Below are positions 46,280-57,144 of a stretch of 64,000 nucleotides of DNA, piece by piece. Below the pieces are notes generated by a model. The model worked only from the letters and a program-made list of their open reading frames with translations. It ran no database searches and had not been told where the DNA came from. The translations under genes and the position numbers were made by a program. Origin of the DNA: Larix kaempferi (lineage: Eukaryota > Streptophyta > Pinopsida > Pinales > Pinaceae); NCBI GenBank assembly GCA_027924585.1, contig BSBM01000994.1:8625001-8689000 (forward strand), in the 5' to 3' direction. Positions within the stretch are counted from its first letter, which is position 1. Each line of letters begins with the position of its first letter.

Positions 46280-46540
46280 AAGCCATGATGGACTAGCTGA
46301 TTCCAGAAAACTTTAAGAATCTTACAGGATTCATAGGTTTAACAAGGTAGTACCACAAGTTTGTTCGGAACTATGCAAGAATAGAAGCACCTCAAATAAT
46401 ATTATTGAAGAAGGAAGCATTTTCATGGACTCTAGAGGAAAATCAAGCATTTGAACAAATTAAAGAGGCAATGTGCAAAGATCCTATTTTTATCATACTA
46501 GAATTCACAAAAACCTTCATTGTGGAATGTGATGCCTTGG
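46280..46540 (+). pseudogene. RNase H start of the 37258 Gypsy element, cut by insertion
   Basis: The plus strand carries the connection WTLEENQAFEQIKEAMCKDP and then FTKTFIVECDALG, the beginning of RNase H with its first catalytic Asp. The next base, 46541, is the first base of the Tat-like LTR. The five bases before it are CTTGG, which would be the target duplication to look for at the far end. Confidence 0.85.
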
Positions 46541-47504
46541 TGTTATCAATCAAATTGGCACTTCTCCATCCGTGATGACACTGAAATGTCTCTCACACAA
46601 AAGGACATTATGGATTGAAGAGCCCTAATTTTCTATAGATGCATGTGACCTTGATCATTCATTGTTTCTCCAGTTTATTCTATTTTTGTGATACACCTTT
46701 AAGACCTAACCGCGACTCCCTAACTGACATCTTGCGGTTCACACACTGGTGCTCCACTAACCACTTGTGGTTTTTCGTAAAAATGTTGCACCTGCTACTT
46801 GTTTGTAGCCTACTCAAGGGTCACCCGCCTATTGTTAGGTTTATACTCGTGGGTTCCAATTAAAATCATGAAAAATAAAAACCAAAATCAAATTTGGGGT
46901 AGTTAGGGGATTTTCTTTAAATTCCATACCTTCCCCAACTGCTTTCCTCTCGAAGCTATCTTCCCAAACTTTCTATAAATATAAGGGGAAGGCCATAGGA
47001 GAGGGAGATAAATTTTAATGTATTGAAATGCTAGAGAAATTTATACTGAAGGAGAGGAGAAAGATCCCATAACTTGGTTTCATCAGTGCTGCTACAAAAT
47101 CGGGTATAGCTATTTGTTGTCATTCATATGATCACTAAAAGAGACTTTTCTTTCCCATAAACAATTGTGTCTAATGTGTGAATTGGATCTAGTGAATCTT
47201 TCATGCTTTGCATCTGTATGAATTTCATATTTGATTATTCATGTTTATTTATCCAAATGTTTTGAGGAGGGTATCTCTATTTTGCAGGTTCTTTACTCAA
47301 GATTACAGATCAAGAACTGAGGGTTTCAAGCTTGGATCAAACTTCTAGTTTCCAAGTTACTCTTTGTCTAACTTATTGACCCTATTTCTTTTTCATTAAG
47401 AAGTATCTTGTTGCATGCTTGTCAATTTCCTTAGATTCTGTAAGTCTTAGATAGTAGGTTCGTGACCTCAGTAACTTCCCATTCATAGGATTAATTTCCG
47501 AACA
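46541..47504 (+). repeat. 5' LTR of the Tat-like element, 964 bp
   Basis: It starts TGTTATCAATCAA and ends TTCCGAACA, seven bases before the PBS. The first 570 or so bases match 59548-60117. The TATA box TATAAATA is at 46974-46981. The ORF at 46639-46863 and its twin at 59646-59867 exist only because the LTR is duplicated. Confidence 0.9.
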
Positions 47505-47511
47505 ATAGAAC

Positions 47512-47529
47512 TGGCGACTCCACTGGGGA
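47512..47529 (+). other. Primer-binding site of the Tat-like element
   Basis: TGGCGACTCCACTGGGGA is the type seen in Tat/Ogre-like elements, where a tRNA-Arg primer has been proposed. It follows the LTR end by seven bases (ATAGAAC). Confidence 0.8.
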
Positions 47530-49289
47530 GTCATCTGTTGCTCTGGGGGTCCTTTGTGTAGACTTTCTTTAGTCTGAGTCAGTTTCAGAGTTTCTAGAAG
47601 ATTTTTCAGAGGGTAAATACCTTTGCTTTGGACATAGATTTGGTATTTTTTGAGTTTTTCTTCTTTTTAAAACTTTTTTTTTGAAGAAGACCCATGACTT
47701 ACTGATACATACAGTCATGAATTTTCCCTATTACCCATGGATTTTCTATGTTAAAACTGCAAATGACCTACTAGTTGTTGTATTTACAATCGTGGGTTCC
47801 CCGGTATGGTTCAGTTTTCCTCCTAGGGTTGAATTTCTTTGCTTCTGCTTTGATTGTTCTTGGATTCTATTTCTCTTTAAGGGACCATTTCAGCATGTTT
47901 GCAGTCTGTATTTAGGCATTTTCTCTTCCTTTGGAACTTGGGTATTTTTTTATTATCTTTAAGACGTGTTGGGGTTGTAACTCGGTCTTTCAAGTTTGAG
48001 TAGTTGGTCATAGACACTTTGGGTGATATTTCTTGATTGCTGGTATAACTGAGAGTGATTCTATATCTTGAAGAATTTTCCTTGGTCTCTTTTTCTTGTC
48101 TTTCGGTTTCAAAGTGTTTTTTACCAAGTTAGTTAATTCCATTTTTTGTTTGAGTTAACTAGTTTAACTTGTTGTTTTCAAAATTCTATGAGGGTTAGTT
48201 TTATGTTCTTTTAATCTTAGGTACAATTTTGTATACACTTAAGTATTTGAAGTGTGTTTTACTTGTCCATAGTTAGTTTTTCTTTTCTCGTTTAAAAGAA
48301 AAATTCGAAAAAAAGAGCAAGTATTTTTCCTTAACAAGTGCATTAGTTTTCTTTTCGGAAATAGTAGTAGTTGCATGCCTTTATTTTTGAAAAAGAAAAT
48401 TTTGATTTCATTTAGGTTTACTTCATCAGTACTTTGCGATAGAAAGATAAAAGCGGAAAAATAAAACTAGAAGCATTTTTATATTTTATTACACATTTAC
48501 CATGCTTTTTTGTTTCATTTTTAATAGCACCATGCACACATACACTACCCTTTGAGTAACAACATCCTTAAAAAAATCTAAAATCCAGTAGTAATTTTTT
48601 TATTTTTTAGGTTCTTACACCAACTAGCTTAGGTTAGTGCTTTGGATTAGGTTATTAACTATCCAAAGCAGTCAAACTCAAATTGTAGTGGTTATTCATT
48701 AGGTAAATCCACCTCTGTAGAAGGTGAACCGGGAAGCTCCACTCACACCAGAGTTAAGAACGAGGTCATGTGAGTTAGAGTAGTTGGATATACCCCTCCA
48801 CTATTCGATTAAGCATCTACCAGATTTAGTGTGTGTACGGGGATTCACTAGTACCTTCTGGTGCTTTTGGATTTCGGGCTCAGTTACCCTACCCATGCAT
48901 ATTGATTCAACCTACGACTGTTCCCCCGGACCCTCTCTATAGTATTGTTATCCTTAGTATACAGACTCTTAGGGATCTACACGGGTTTTAATGGAAGGAT
49001 ATTTCCATTTCACCTAGGACATATTAGGGAGGAAATCCCTTTCATCTCTTTGGCAAGGCGATTGGGTGATTCCAGTGCTTGGTCCCATCGTGCTTGTATT
49101 GTGGACCCCTAATAACTGTTCTTCGTCCCTTCACTAGTTTGTTATGGGCCCTCATCATCCCAGGCTCTCCTTTGGAAGGTTATCTGACTGCGTGGTTTGG
49201 ATCATTGTAGGAAATTTTTAGTAGTGTGTTGATTTTTTACTCCTCTTCTAGTTGGCCCTAAGTTTTATTTACTTAGAATATTTTTAGCT
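47530..49289 (+). other. Long leader between PBS and gag
   Basis: This 1.76 kb stretch shows no coding region I can support. It is T-rich between about 47580 and 48500. Ogre-type elements can carry an extra ORF here, but none is recognisable in this copy. Confidence 0.5.
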
Positions 49290-51340
49290 ATGGAGGACCA
49301 ACCTCTCCGTAGATCAAGAAGGTTACAAAACCTTCCTCCACCACGATCTCAATGGTGAAGGATAAACTCAATTGACTCCCTTGAGCCATCGGGAATGACT
49401 GAACCACCTAGATAACCTCACCTTATTACTCTAACCTCACTGGTTCCACACACAACCGGGGTTAAAGACTTACAAACTGAAGGTTTTGCGAGACCTTTTA
49501 ACCCACCATTAACTGGACCTGACAATCTGGTGTTAGTGTAAGTCATCTCTTTAGGTTTACCTGAGTTAAGTGTGTATAGGTTTACGTCTAAATTTACCAT
49601 GGACAACATAGGGGACAAATCGGGAGGTCCACACACTCCCACATCTGCCATTATGTTGGGAGGATTTTCCCCTACTCATGTGAACATTTTGGTACCTATC
49701 TCATTGCATATGTCTTCTGATCTGATCACTTCACTAAACTTTAGTACAAGATCCTTAGGTTCATCAAGCACTTAGATTACTTTGAATTCTATACCCTTCG
49801 GATCAACCATCGGTTCTTCCAATGTTCCTTTCACTAGGATACCTACGGTATATTTCACTTCATCCCCTTTTCTTCACAATTTCTAGACTAACCCTACCAA
49901 TTCTGCTCCGTTTACTCACAGATTCCCTTAGCATTGAGGGCATATTTCTCCTTCAGCACCTTTTGTACGCTTGGTGCATGTTCCTTCCATTGCACAATTT
50001 ACAAGTTCAAACCCCTCACAGGTTATAGTTTGCAATCGTCGAATGTTCAAACCTCTAATCCACCTGTAGGAAGCACTCCTTTTTCACTCTTTGGTGGAGG
50101 AGGTAGTGTTGCATACACTTCAATTCATTTTTTATTTGTAGGTACTTATACTCAGCCTCAATGGAGTGGACCTCAAGAAAGTAATCCACTTGCTTACGGA
50201 TGGAGCACCTTTCGGAATTATTTCACATCACAACCGATGGTTGGGGGAAACCCCAACCATCTTTATGGGAGTTACGGTTCAGGTAGTTTTACTTACCCAA
50301 CTCCCTAAACTCATATTCCATCAGCTAGGCCCCACTTACCATTTATAGAAGCATTAAACTTTCCAGATCTCTCAAATCTTATGAATGACCCTGTGCATCA
50401 TGACCCTACCTGACCTCCTGTTCCAACCAAGCTTCCTTCGGACATCCCCAAGTTTGAAGGAAAGACTGGAGAAGATCCAGGGTACCATGTTACAACATTT
50501 CACTTATGGTGTTCTTCCAATTCGCTAAACGATGATTCAATATGGTTGAGACTTTTCCAAAGGACCTTAACCAGTGTAGCAGCTAAATGGTACATTGAAC
50601 TACCATCCACTGCTTATGATAACTTCTATGATTTGGTGATGGTATTTTTGAATTACTTCCAACTTCCCGTTAGGTATGATGCCAACACAGATCTTCTATC
50701 TACATTTATATATAACAAAGCCACTCACATATATGACCATATTCAGTAGTGGAGAAGAAGTAAGAGGCTCATTAAAGTTGAGATTCCCCCATAATTCCTA
50801 TTAGAGTGGTATTTGAAATCACTTTTACCTTACATCTCGAAGGATGTTTCGACTTCCGGGGTTACCACAAAGGAGGAAACCATCTTAAGAACCCAACAGT
50901 TAGATCTAATTTATGCTCAGTCTGGGATTCTTTACGAAATCATTCCTGATGCACCAAGGTCAAATAGTGATACGTGTAAACCCAAACCTGGACCGCATGC
51001 TGATGGCATTGTTGGTTCAGTTGACTCATCTGTTGTGGAGGATTTGGCCAAACAAGTCCATGAGACTTCTATAAAGAATTCTGCAATGGAAGCAACTACG
51101 GTTTCCACTCCCCCTTCTCAAAATTCTATTATACACAATGTGCAGTAAAACCAAAAGGGTTCTCAACAGCCCAGTGGAAAGAGAAAGGGAAAGAAGGGGG
51201 AGGTTAATCAACATAAGCCCAAAACCACAGATAGTGTTGAGGGGGGAATAAAAGAAAAGAAGAAGGTGAAATTCCCTTGTAAAATTTGCAAGTAAGATCA
51301 CTTGACTCACCAGTGCCCCTTGATTTATGAAGCCTAGAAG
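49290..51340 (+). pseudogene. Gag of the Tat-like element
   Basis: The start at 49290 reads MEDQPLRRSRRLQNLPPPRS, a basic N-terminus typical of Tat gag, followed by a stop. After a Pro/Ser-rich, broken linker the capsid appears at 50430-50940: FEGKTGEDPGYHVTTFHLWC, RLFQRTLTSVAAKWYIELP and FLLEWYLKSLLPYISKDV. The nucleocapsid knuckle near 51280 reads CKICK-stop-DHLTHQCP, C-x2-C-x4-H-x4-C with a stop codon inside it. At least five stops separate these pieces. Confidence 0.85.
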
Positions 51341-52219
51341 CTTTTGTAGTAAAAGAAACCTACCGTCCTAAAGGATCCTTTTCCCAAAGGAAAAAAATTG
51401 GCTTCTGAAAGTTCTATTGTTGGGGGAACCAATGGTGTTGCATTGCCTGATCAGTCTTATATAAACATGATTATCTCATATACCTTGTTACAAACAAGAA
51501 TGAGAAATTATACCCCAGAACTGCCGCAAAAAGATAAGGAGATTCCTGACATGTATGCTCCTCTTCATATTGAGAGACCCACAGAACCTATGCCTAAGAT
51601 ACCAAAGGGTGTCTATAAGTGTGCATAGCACAATCCTAATGCAAGGGATGCTCCCAACTACTCTATTGTGGAATACTTAGCCCAAAATCCATGTGCCATG
51701 TCTACTCTAGAAGTCTTGCAAAGTTACCCTTCGCAACAGAATGCGCTTCTAGCGACAATAGGAAGTGTGGATTCATCGAGTATGTTCACAAGGTTTGAAA
51801 TGTCTGACATCAAACCCCGGTTTCTGTATCACGTGGCTTTTCAGATTGAAGTACTCCACGGTTCTAAAACCATTGGATGAACAGTGGTGGATGAAGGTGC
51901 GTCTACGTGTTTAATTTTCATTTCTTTTTGGCAAGCTTTAGGCTCTCTTGATTTAGTCCCTTCAGCCACATTACTTACCACTTTTGATGGAAGATATTTC
52001 CATCCACATGGGATTCTACCCTCTTTTGAGATCCAGTTAGCGGGAAAATTAGTGTCAATAGAGGTGGAGGTTATTGATGCTTCTCTTGATTATAATTTGT
52101 TGTTAGGAAGAAGCTGGACGTATACAATGAAATCTATCCCTTCATCTCTTTTTTGGGTATTTATGTTCCCTCATGAAGGAAACCATAGTCGAGCAGCACT
52201 CCTTCACCCGGAAAAATAA
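51341..52219 (+). pseudogene. Protease region of the Tat-like element
   Basis: The ORF pieces 51398-51628 and 51668-51880 form the linker with YSIVEYLAQNPCAMSTLEVL, typical before Tat proteases. The ORF 51884-52219 carries the active site MVDEGASTCLIF (usually VDxGAS), then SFEIQLAGKLVSIEVEVI and DYNLLLGRSWTYTM, the usual C-terminal motif. The catalytic Asp is present. A TGA at 51878-51880 separates the linker from the active-site part. Confidence 0.85.
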
Positions 52220-52635
52220 CATGACCTCTTCATAATCTAATATTTCAATGATTGATCAGGATCATCCTCCTAGCGAGAGTTTGGGAGTAGGGTTGTATTC
52301 ATTGCTTATGGGCACTTTCGATTTTCCTTCTCCTATGAATTACATTTGTTCGACAAGTGTCCAAAATACCATCTCAACATCTAAGGAGGTTTTTACAATT
52401 ATCAAAGAAACTGATCCTTGGATATTGCCGACTCATAATAAACCAGTTGTGCCATTATCTGTAGCATAAGTGACTTATCAAGCTTCACAAGATTCTGCAA
52501 TAGATTATATATTGACTCCTTTAGTCTCCGAGGAGTCAAATGTAGATTATGCGCCTGCATGGGTGGTAGACTCTGCTCATTCCTTTTGACTGTTTAGAAA
52601 CTGTTTTACCATCAGATGAAGCTATTCCAGAAGCA

Positions 52636-53530
52636 ATGATAAGTCTTGATCAACCTTGGGAACACATGCATCATAGATCTTATTTTCTTCCAGACCTAAA
52701 CAAGATTGATAATGGTGAGTTTTTTGTGAGACTTGGTGGAGAGGTTGATCTATCCATTAACCCTTTTGCGAAACAAAGGATTTTTGCTGAAGGTAACATG
52801 GCTAACATATCAACAACTATTCCGATTAATATCTCCATCAAAACAGATATCGTAGAAAACATTTTCATCGGTGCAAGTTGTTCTCTCAAAGAGATTCGCT
52901 TGTATACCAACCTTTTTAAAGAATTTTGTGACATCTTCGCCTAGTCATATGAGGATATGCCAGGAATAGACCCATCCATGGTTCAACATAAGATCAAAAT
53001 GTATCCAAATGTGAAACATGTTCAACAACAAATTTGTCTAGTCAATCCGCGAAAGGCTGCAGCCATTAAGGATGAGGTTGAAAATATCCTCAAAGCCATA
53101 TTTATCTATCCTATCTACATGATGGAATGGGTTTCCAATCCAGTCTCGGTTGATAAGAAACAAGGTACTATACGTGTTTGTATTGATTTCAAGGATCTTA
53201 ATAAAGCTTGTCCCAAATATAATTACCCCACACCATTTATTGACCAGATCGTAGATGCGTGTGTAGGTAATGAAATCCTTTCCTTTATGGACGGATTTTT
53301 GGGGTACAATCAGATTCAAATTAAACCCAAAGATCAACACAAAAAAAGTTTTATATGTCCCTGGGGTACCTTTTCATATAGCAATATGCCATTGGCTTGA
53401 AGAAATTTGGAGCAACCTTCCAGCGAGCAATGAATTTTTCCTTTCATGATATTAAACATATAGTCGATCTTTACCTGGATGATCTACCCGCACAATCTTG
53501 AAAGAGAAAAGATCATCCAAAACATTTATG
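52636..53530 (+). pseudogene. Reverse transcriptase of the Tat-like element
   Basis: The ORF 52636-52944 is the pre-RT region (ADGNMAN-like, LKEIRLYTNLFKEFCDIFA). The ORF 52957-53400 contains MPGIDPSMVQHKIKMYPNVK, IYPIYMMEWVSNPVSV, IRVCIDFKDLNKACPKYNYP and FMDGFLGYNQIQIKPKDQHK. The palm box follows in another frame as DLYLDDL. A TAG at 52943 and a frameshift near 53400 break it. The three catalytic Asp positions can still be traced (DGFLGY, YLDD). Confidence 0.9.
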
Positions 53531-53599
53531 GATTGTATTTGGGCGATGCAGACACTACAAAATTCATTTGAATCCCCATAAATGTGTGTTCTGTGTTGA

Positions 53600-54110
53600 G
53601 TTTGGACCACGTTTGGACGATTTTTGGGTTTCATCTTGTCCAGTAGAGGGATCATGGTCGATCCATTAAAAGTAGAGGCGATCATCAAATTTCCTCCTCC
53701 TCGTAGTATTATAAAACTTCAAAGTCTACATGGTATGCCCAACTTCCTCAGACGACTCATTGTCAACTATGCGAAAGTAACCAAAGGTTTCATGCATTTA
53801 CTTAAATAAGACACTCTATTCTTTTGTGATGAGGCTACACAAAACTCCTTCAAGGCTTTGAAAGAAGCATTATTATCATTCCCCTTGTTAAGTCCACCAT
53901 ATTATACTCACGATTTTATCTTATATCTGCTCATTTGATTCCACGGTTGGTATAGTTTTGGTTCAGGAATATGATAAGCTCCAAGAGCATGTCATCTATT
54001 ACCTTTCTCATGCTTTAATAAAGCCTAAACTGAAGTATTCACACATTGAGAAGTTGGCACTTGTCGTTGTGTACACCATTAAGAGGATACATTGATACAT
54101 TGTATAACCG
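53600..54110 (+). pseudogene. RT thumb and truncated RNase H of the Tat-like element
   Basis: The ORF at 53624-53809 shows LSSRGIMVDPLKVEAIIKFP and LQSLHGMPNFLRRLIVNYA, the RT thumb and connection. Frame-broken pieces then show LKEALLSFPLLSPP and YSHIEKLALVVVYTIKR, the RNase H domain. The C-terminal half of RNase H is missing. Near 54100 the sequence passes directly into integrase-type sequence, which points to an internal deletion. Confidence 0.78.
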
Positions 54111-55228
54111 ATGGGTAGACTCCATTTTATGTCGGTGTTTGACTTTGGAAGAAGCTGAGTTAGTATTGAATGATGCCCACAGTGGAGCATGTGGGGTTCA
54201 TCTTTTTGGACTGGCAACAGCCCAAAAAATACTTTGTGCCGGTTATTTTTGTCCCGCCATCTTCAAAGATTGTGCGGAAGCCATGAAACATTATCATCCT
54301 TGTTAGCTATTCACGAAAAATATGCAAGCAAAACCCTGCTATCCTATACCCCATTATCACAGTAGGTCCCTTCACCAAGTGGGGGCTAGATCACATGACT
54401 TGCAACCCAGTTTCTGTCGGGGGGCATCAATATATCATCATTGTTGTGGACTAATTTACTAAGTGGGAAGATGTGATGCCTACTATGAAGGCAGACGGTG
54501 AAATTGTAGCTTAATTTGTGTTCAATCAAATCATTGCTAGGTTCGGTATTCCTAAGGAGATCGTTACAGATCACGGTAGACACTTTCATAATAATATGAT
54601 TTCATAGTTGACCACTATGCCAGGGTTTAGACAGGAGCATTCATCTCCTTTCTATATGCAGGCGAATGGACAAGTTGAAGCGGTTAATAAGATTTTTAAA
54701 ACCATTCTTCAGTGTACCATTAATGCTAGTAGGTCAAACAGGCACATTATATTATATCCATCTCTTTGGGCGTATCGTACTAACGTTAAGACCGTTACAG
54801 GATTTTCACCTTTCCAACTTGTCCACAGGTTAGAAGCAATCACACCTATTGAATGCGAAATACCGTCGTTAAAGTTGGCCATCCAAATTTTACCTAAAAC
54901 CTCTACTTTATAAGAACGTTTACTTCATCTCAAACATCTATATGAACAACGCAGGAATGCGCTTATCACAAATGAAGCACATAAAAACCGATTCAAAAGT
55001 CAATATGATAAGTACGTTAAACCTAGGGTTTTTTTCGAAGGAGACCTTGTTTTGGTCTACAACCAGGATAAAAAACTCCTAGGGGCAGGACAACTTAAGT
55101 CTATGTGGCTCGGCCTATATATCATCTCTATATTTTTGGAAAAAAGGTCATATGAACTAGTTGATTATGATGGATATAAGCTTCATGAGCCTAGAAATGG
55201 GCTCTACCTGAAGAAGTATTATGCTTAA
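54100..55228 (+). pseudogene. Integrase of the Tat-like element
   Basis: The ORF from 54046 enters the integrase zinc-binding part: NDAHSGACGVHLFGLATAQK, then FKDCAEAMKHYHPC (H-x-H and C-x-C pairs). Later pieces show WGLDHMTCNPVSVGGHQYI (first core Asp), IPKEIVTDHGRHFHNNM (second Asp) and ANGQVEAVNKIFKTIL (catalytic Glu). The tail reads LWAYRTNVKTVTGFSPFQLV, YVKPRVFFEGDLVLVYNQ and YELVDYDGYKLHEP. The catalytic triad is present but at least four stops interrupt it. Confidence 0.9.
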
Positions 55229-55293
55229 CACATATACTTTTTCATCTAAATAGTTGTACAATAGTGTAGAGTTAGTATTTTTGTGTTTCTTGC

Positions 55294-55737
55294 GTGCCTC
55301 TGGTTGTGTTTCAGATGGAAATCGAGTTGTTTGTAGGATTCGCTGATGGCACTACTCATCACACTCGTAATCTTGGCTCAGGTGCTTGGGTGATCTATTC
55401 ACCTACGGGTAAGCTTGTTTCGTTAGGAGGTGCTTTTCTAGGACCTACAATGAACAATATGGCTGAGTATAGTGTTTTCATTGAGCTACTCCGAGATGCT
55501 TTACACCACGACATTTCATGTTTGGAGGTTAGGATTGATTCTCAACTAGTCATACTCCAACTTATGGGTGAGTATCGGGTTAGGGATTCTTTATTATTAC
55601 GTCAGTTTTTGAAAATTAAATTGCTTGAAAGAAGGTTTGATTACATATTATATCAACATATTTCAAGGAACCAAAACACAGTAACTGATGCATATGCAAA
55701 CCACATACTCGAACGGCATTTGTATCATACACAGTAA
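55294..55737 (+). CDS. Second (archaeal-type) RNase H located after integrase
   Basis: This open frame is intact, most likely from the Met at 55315 (MEIELFVGFADG). It carries an RNase HI-type pattern: FADGTTHHTRNLGSGAWVIY (first Asp), NNMAEYSVFIELLRDAL (Glu), VRIDSQLVILQLMGEY (Asp), and QHISRNQNTVTDAYAN (His and last Asp). This is the extra RNase H that plant Tat elements acquired from an RNase HI distinct from the RT-linked one. It is the best preserved reading frame of the element. The bases before the Met (CTCTGGTTGTGTTTCAG) look like a splice acceptor, so it might be made from a spliced RNA; this is inference. Confidence 0.85.
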   Translation: MPLVVFQMEIELFVGFADGTTHHTRNLGSGAWVIYSPTGKLVSLGGAFLGPTMNNMAEYSVFIELLRDALHHDISCLEVRIDSQLVILQLMGEYRVRDSLLLRQFLKIKLLERRFDYILYQHISRNQNTVTDAYANHILERHLYHTQ

Positions 55738-56030
55738 AATAGATCACCACGCACATAAAAAAACATGTATATAATTGATAGGTGTATATATATATAAGTA
55801 CATAAATAATCAAAGAGTTTGAGTATCCATCTTTATCAAATATACATAACAATATACAAAAGTGGGCATGATAGCCTCAAAATAGTGTACATATCCATAA
55901 GGGGAGGCAGGAGCCTCAGCCTCCTCTTCTACAAACTCTCTATAGATAATAACTAGCCTAGCTACTATCTGTAGTAGCCTAATCCATGCAGGGGTCACAC
56001 ACACTACATGCTCTGCATATCCATGCGCAT

Positions 56031-57144
56031 CTACTCTATGCAATAATTTGGAATATCATGAGTTAACTGGTTCATTTTTCCCTTAATGGTCTGTAGTGTG
56101 GCCTTTGTTCCTCCTGGCTCTGCTGGTCATATGAACACTCTCGGGTGTCTGGATGGCCTCATTGGTCCAATATCTGTACCAAGTATGTTTTCAATACTTA
56201 AACTCATCAAAAACATATGTACACATTATAACAAAAATCATAAAAAAATGAATAATAATAATAAAAGTAAAAAATGGTACCTATCTCTCCCCAAGCAGCT
56301 CCTGGAGGTAGCATGAGTTCTGGGTCACCACGGAAGTGCATCCTAGCATAACGAAATTGCTCAAATGCAGGAACCTGCTGGCTCCACCAAGCCAAGAAAT
56401 CCTCATCATCATAGGAGGTACTTGTGTCTCCTCCTCCCTATCGTAACAATATCTCACCCCATCGGGTCATCATGGGCTCATGGGGGTTCATAGGTGGGAG
56501 AGCCACTCTTGGACTCAAACTCGTAACTCTCTCAAATAAGAAGGTGCATAGTATACTTCCATAGCCAAAGTTTTTATTCTTCCCAATTTTACACTTAGTG
56601 AGTTGGTGCTTCATGTTCACCAACAATCCCATGCACTAGTTGAATATCACATTCCGCAACCACTCTAGCCCAATATGCATGTAACTGTGAGAAGCTAAGT
56701 GTTGATCAGCACTACCACCTACCATGTTCATAGTAATCAATATGAATTTCAATGGGAAGCTATCTATTTTCCCAATTGGCACTTGAGTGACACTTTTCTC
56801 TATTCCAGCCATGTAATATGTGTTTATGTAGTCTTGCACTGATAGGTCCCCACGCCCCAAAATGTTCCTTTGAGGTTAACAACCTCTCCCCGTAGGGACA
56901 ATCCAGCTATGAAATAAATGTCATCCACTGTGATGTCTAGAGTTTCACCTTGAAGGTTAAATACTCCTTGATCGGGATCCCATAAGTGCACTAAAATTTG
57001 GATCAAGTTAGGTTGTGCCCTCATGTTGGATGTGCGGAAGAATTTTAATAGACCACAACATCGCAAGGCATTGAGATTCAATGGATCTTTCATGGCCTCC
57101 CTATCCATTGCTTCATGCTCTCTCTCCCTCCATGTGAGCACCAT
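56031..57144 (-). pseudogene. Antisense gene in the Tat-like element, with probable intron
   Basis: On the strand opposite to gag-pol a coding relic runs leftward from the Met at 57144. It reads MVLTWREREHEAMDREAMK, LRCCGLLKFFRTSNMRAQPN, then VFNLQGETLDITVDDIYFIA and GLSLRGEVVNLKG. The last part resembles the plant mobile domain style (F-x-L-x-x-x-E-x-x-x-T-x-x-D), though this is a visual impression. A frameshift near 56850 moves to the frame of 56860-56207, which contains VPIGKIDSFPLKFILITMNM, HIGLEWLRNVIF, then FLAWWSQQVPAFEQFRYARM, with TAG stops near 56634 and 56436. A GT-AG intron (56280-56174) probably separates it from a last exon ending at 56031. Antisense ORFs in this position are known from Tat-type elements; the function is unknown. 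Confidence 0.65.
56174..56280 (-). other. Candidate GT-AG intron in the antisense gene
   Basis: On the minus strand GAGATAG is followed by GTACCATTTTTTAC, and the other end is ACTTGGTACAG followed by ATATTGG. The 107-bp interval is very A+T-rich, while both flanks read as protein. The join is phase 1 and continues as DIGPMRPSRHPRVFI before a TGA that would be a one-base change from CGA. Confidence 0.5.

Larger units (their letters stand above)
37258..46540 (+). mobile_element. Ty3/Gypsy element interrupted by Copia and Tat-like insertions
   Basis: It starts with a short LTR and tRNA-Met-type PBS, then gag, protease, RT and RNase H. It inserted into the RT of the minus-strand relic. It is split at 39375/44984 by a minus-strand Copia element and ends in the window at 46540, where a Tat-like element begins inside its RNase H. 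Its integrase and 3' LTR should lie beyond the window. The PBS type and RT style suggest a chromovirus-type lineage, but no integrase is available to test this. Confidence 0.85.

Noticed and set aside
46639-46863. Short ORF with a twin at 59646-59867
   Set aside because: Both are in the LTR pair of the Tat-like element around the promoter; no protein motif.
49418-49651. 77-codon minus ORF inside Tat-like gag
   Set aside because: Antisense to the gag linker with no motif; unlike the antisense relic at 56031-57144 it has no conserved-looking pattern.
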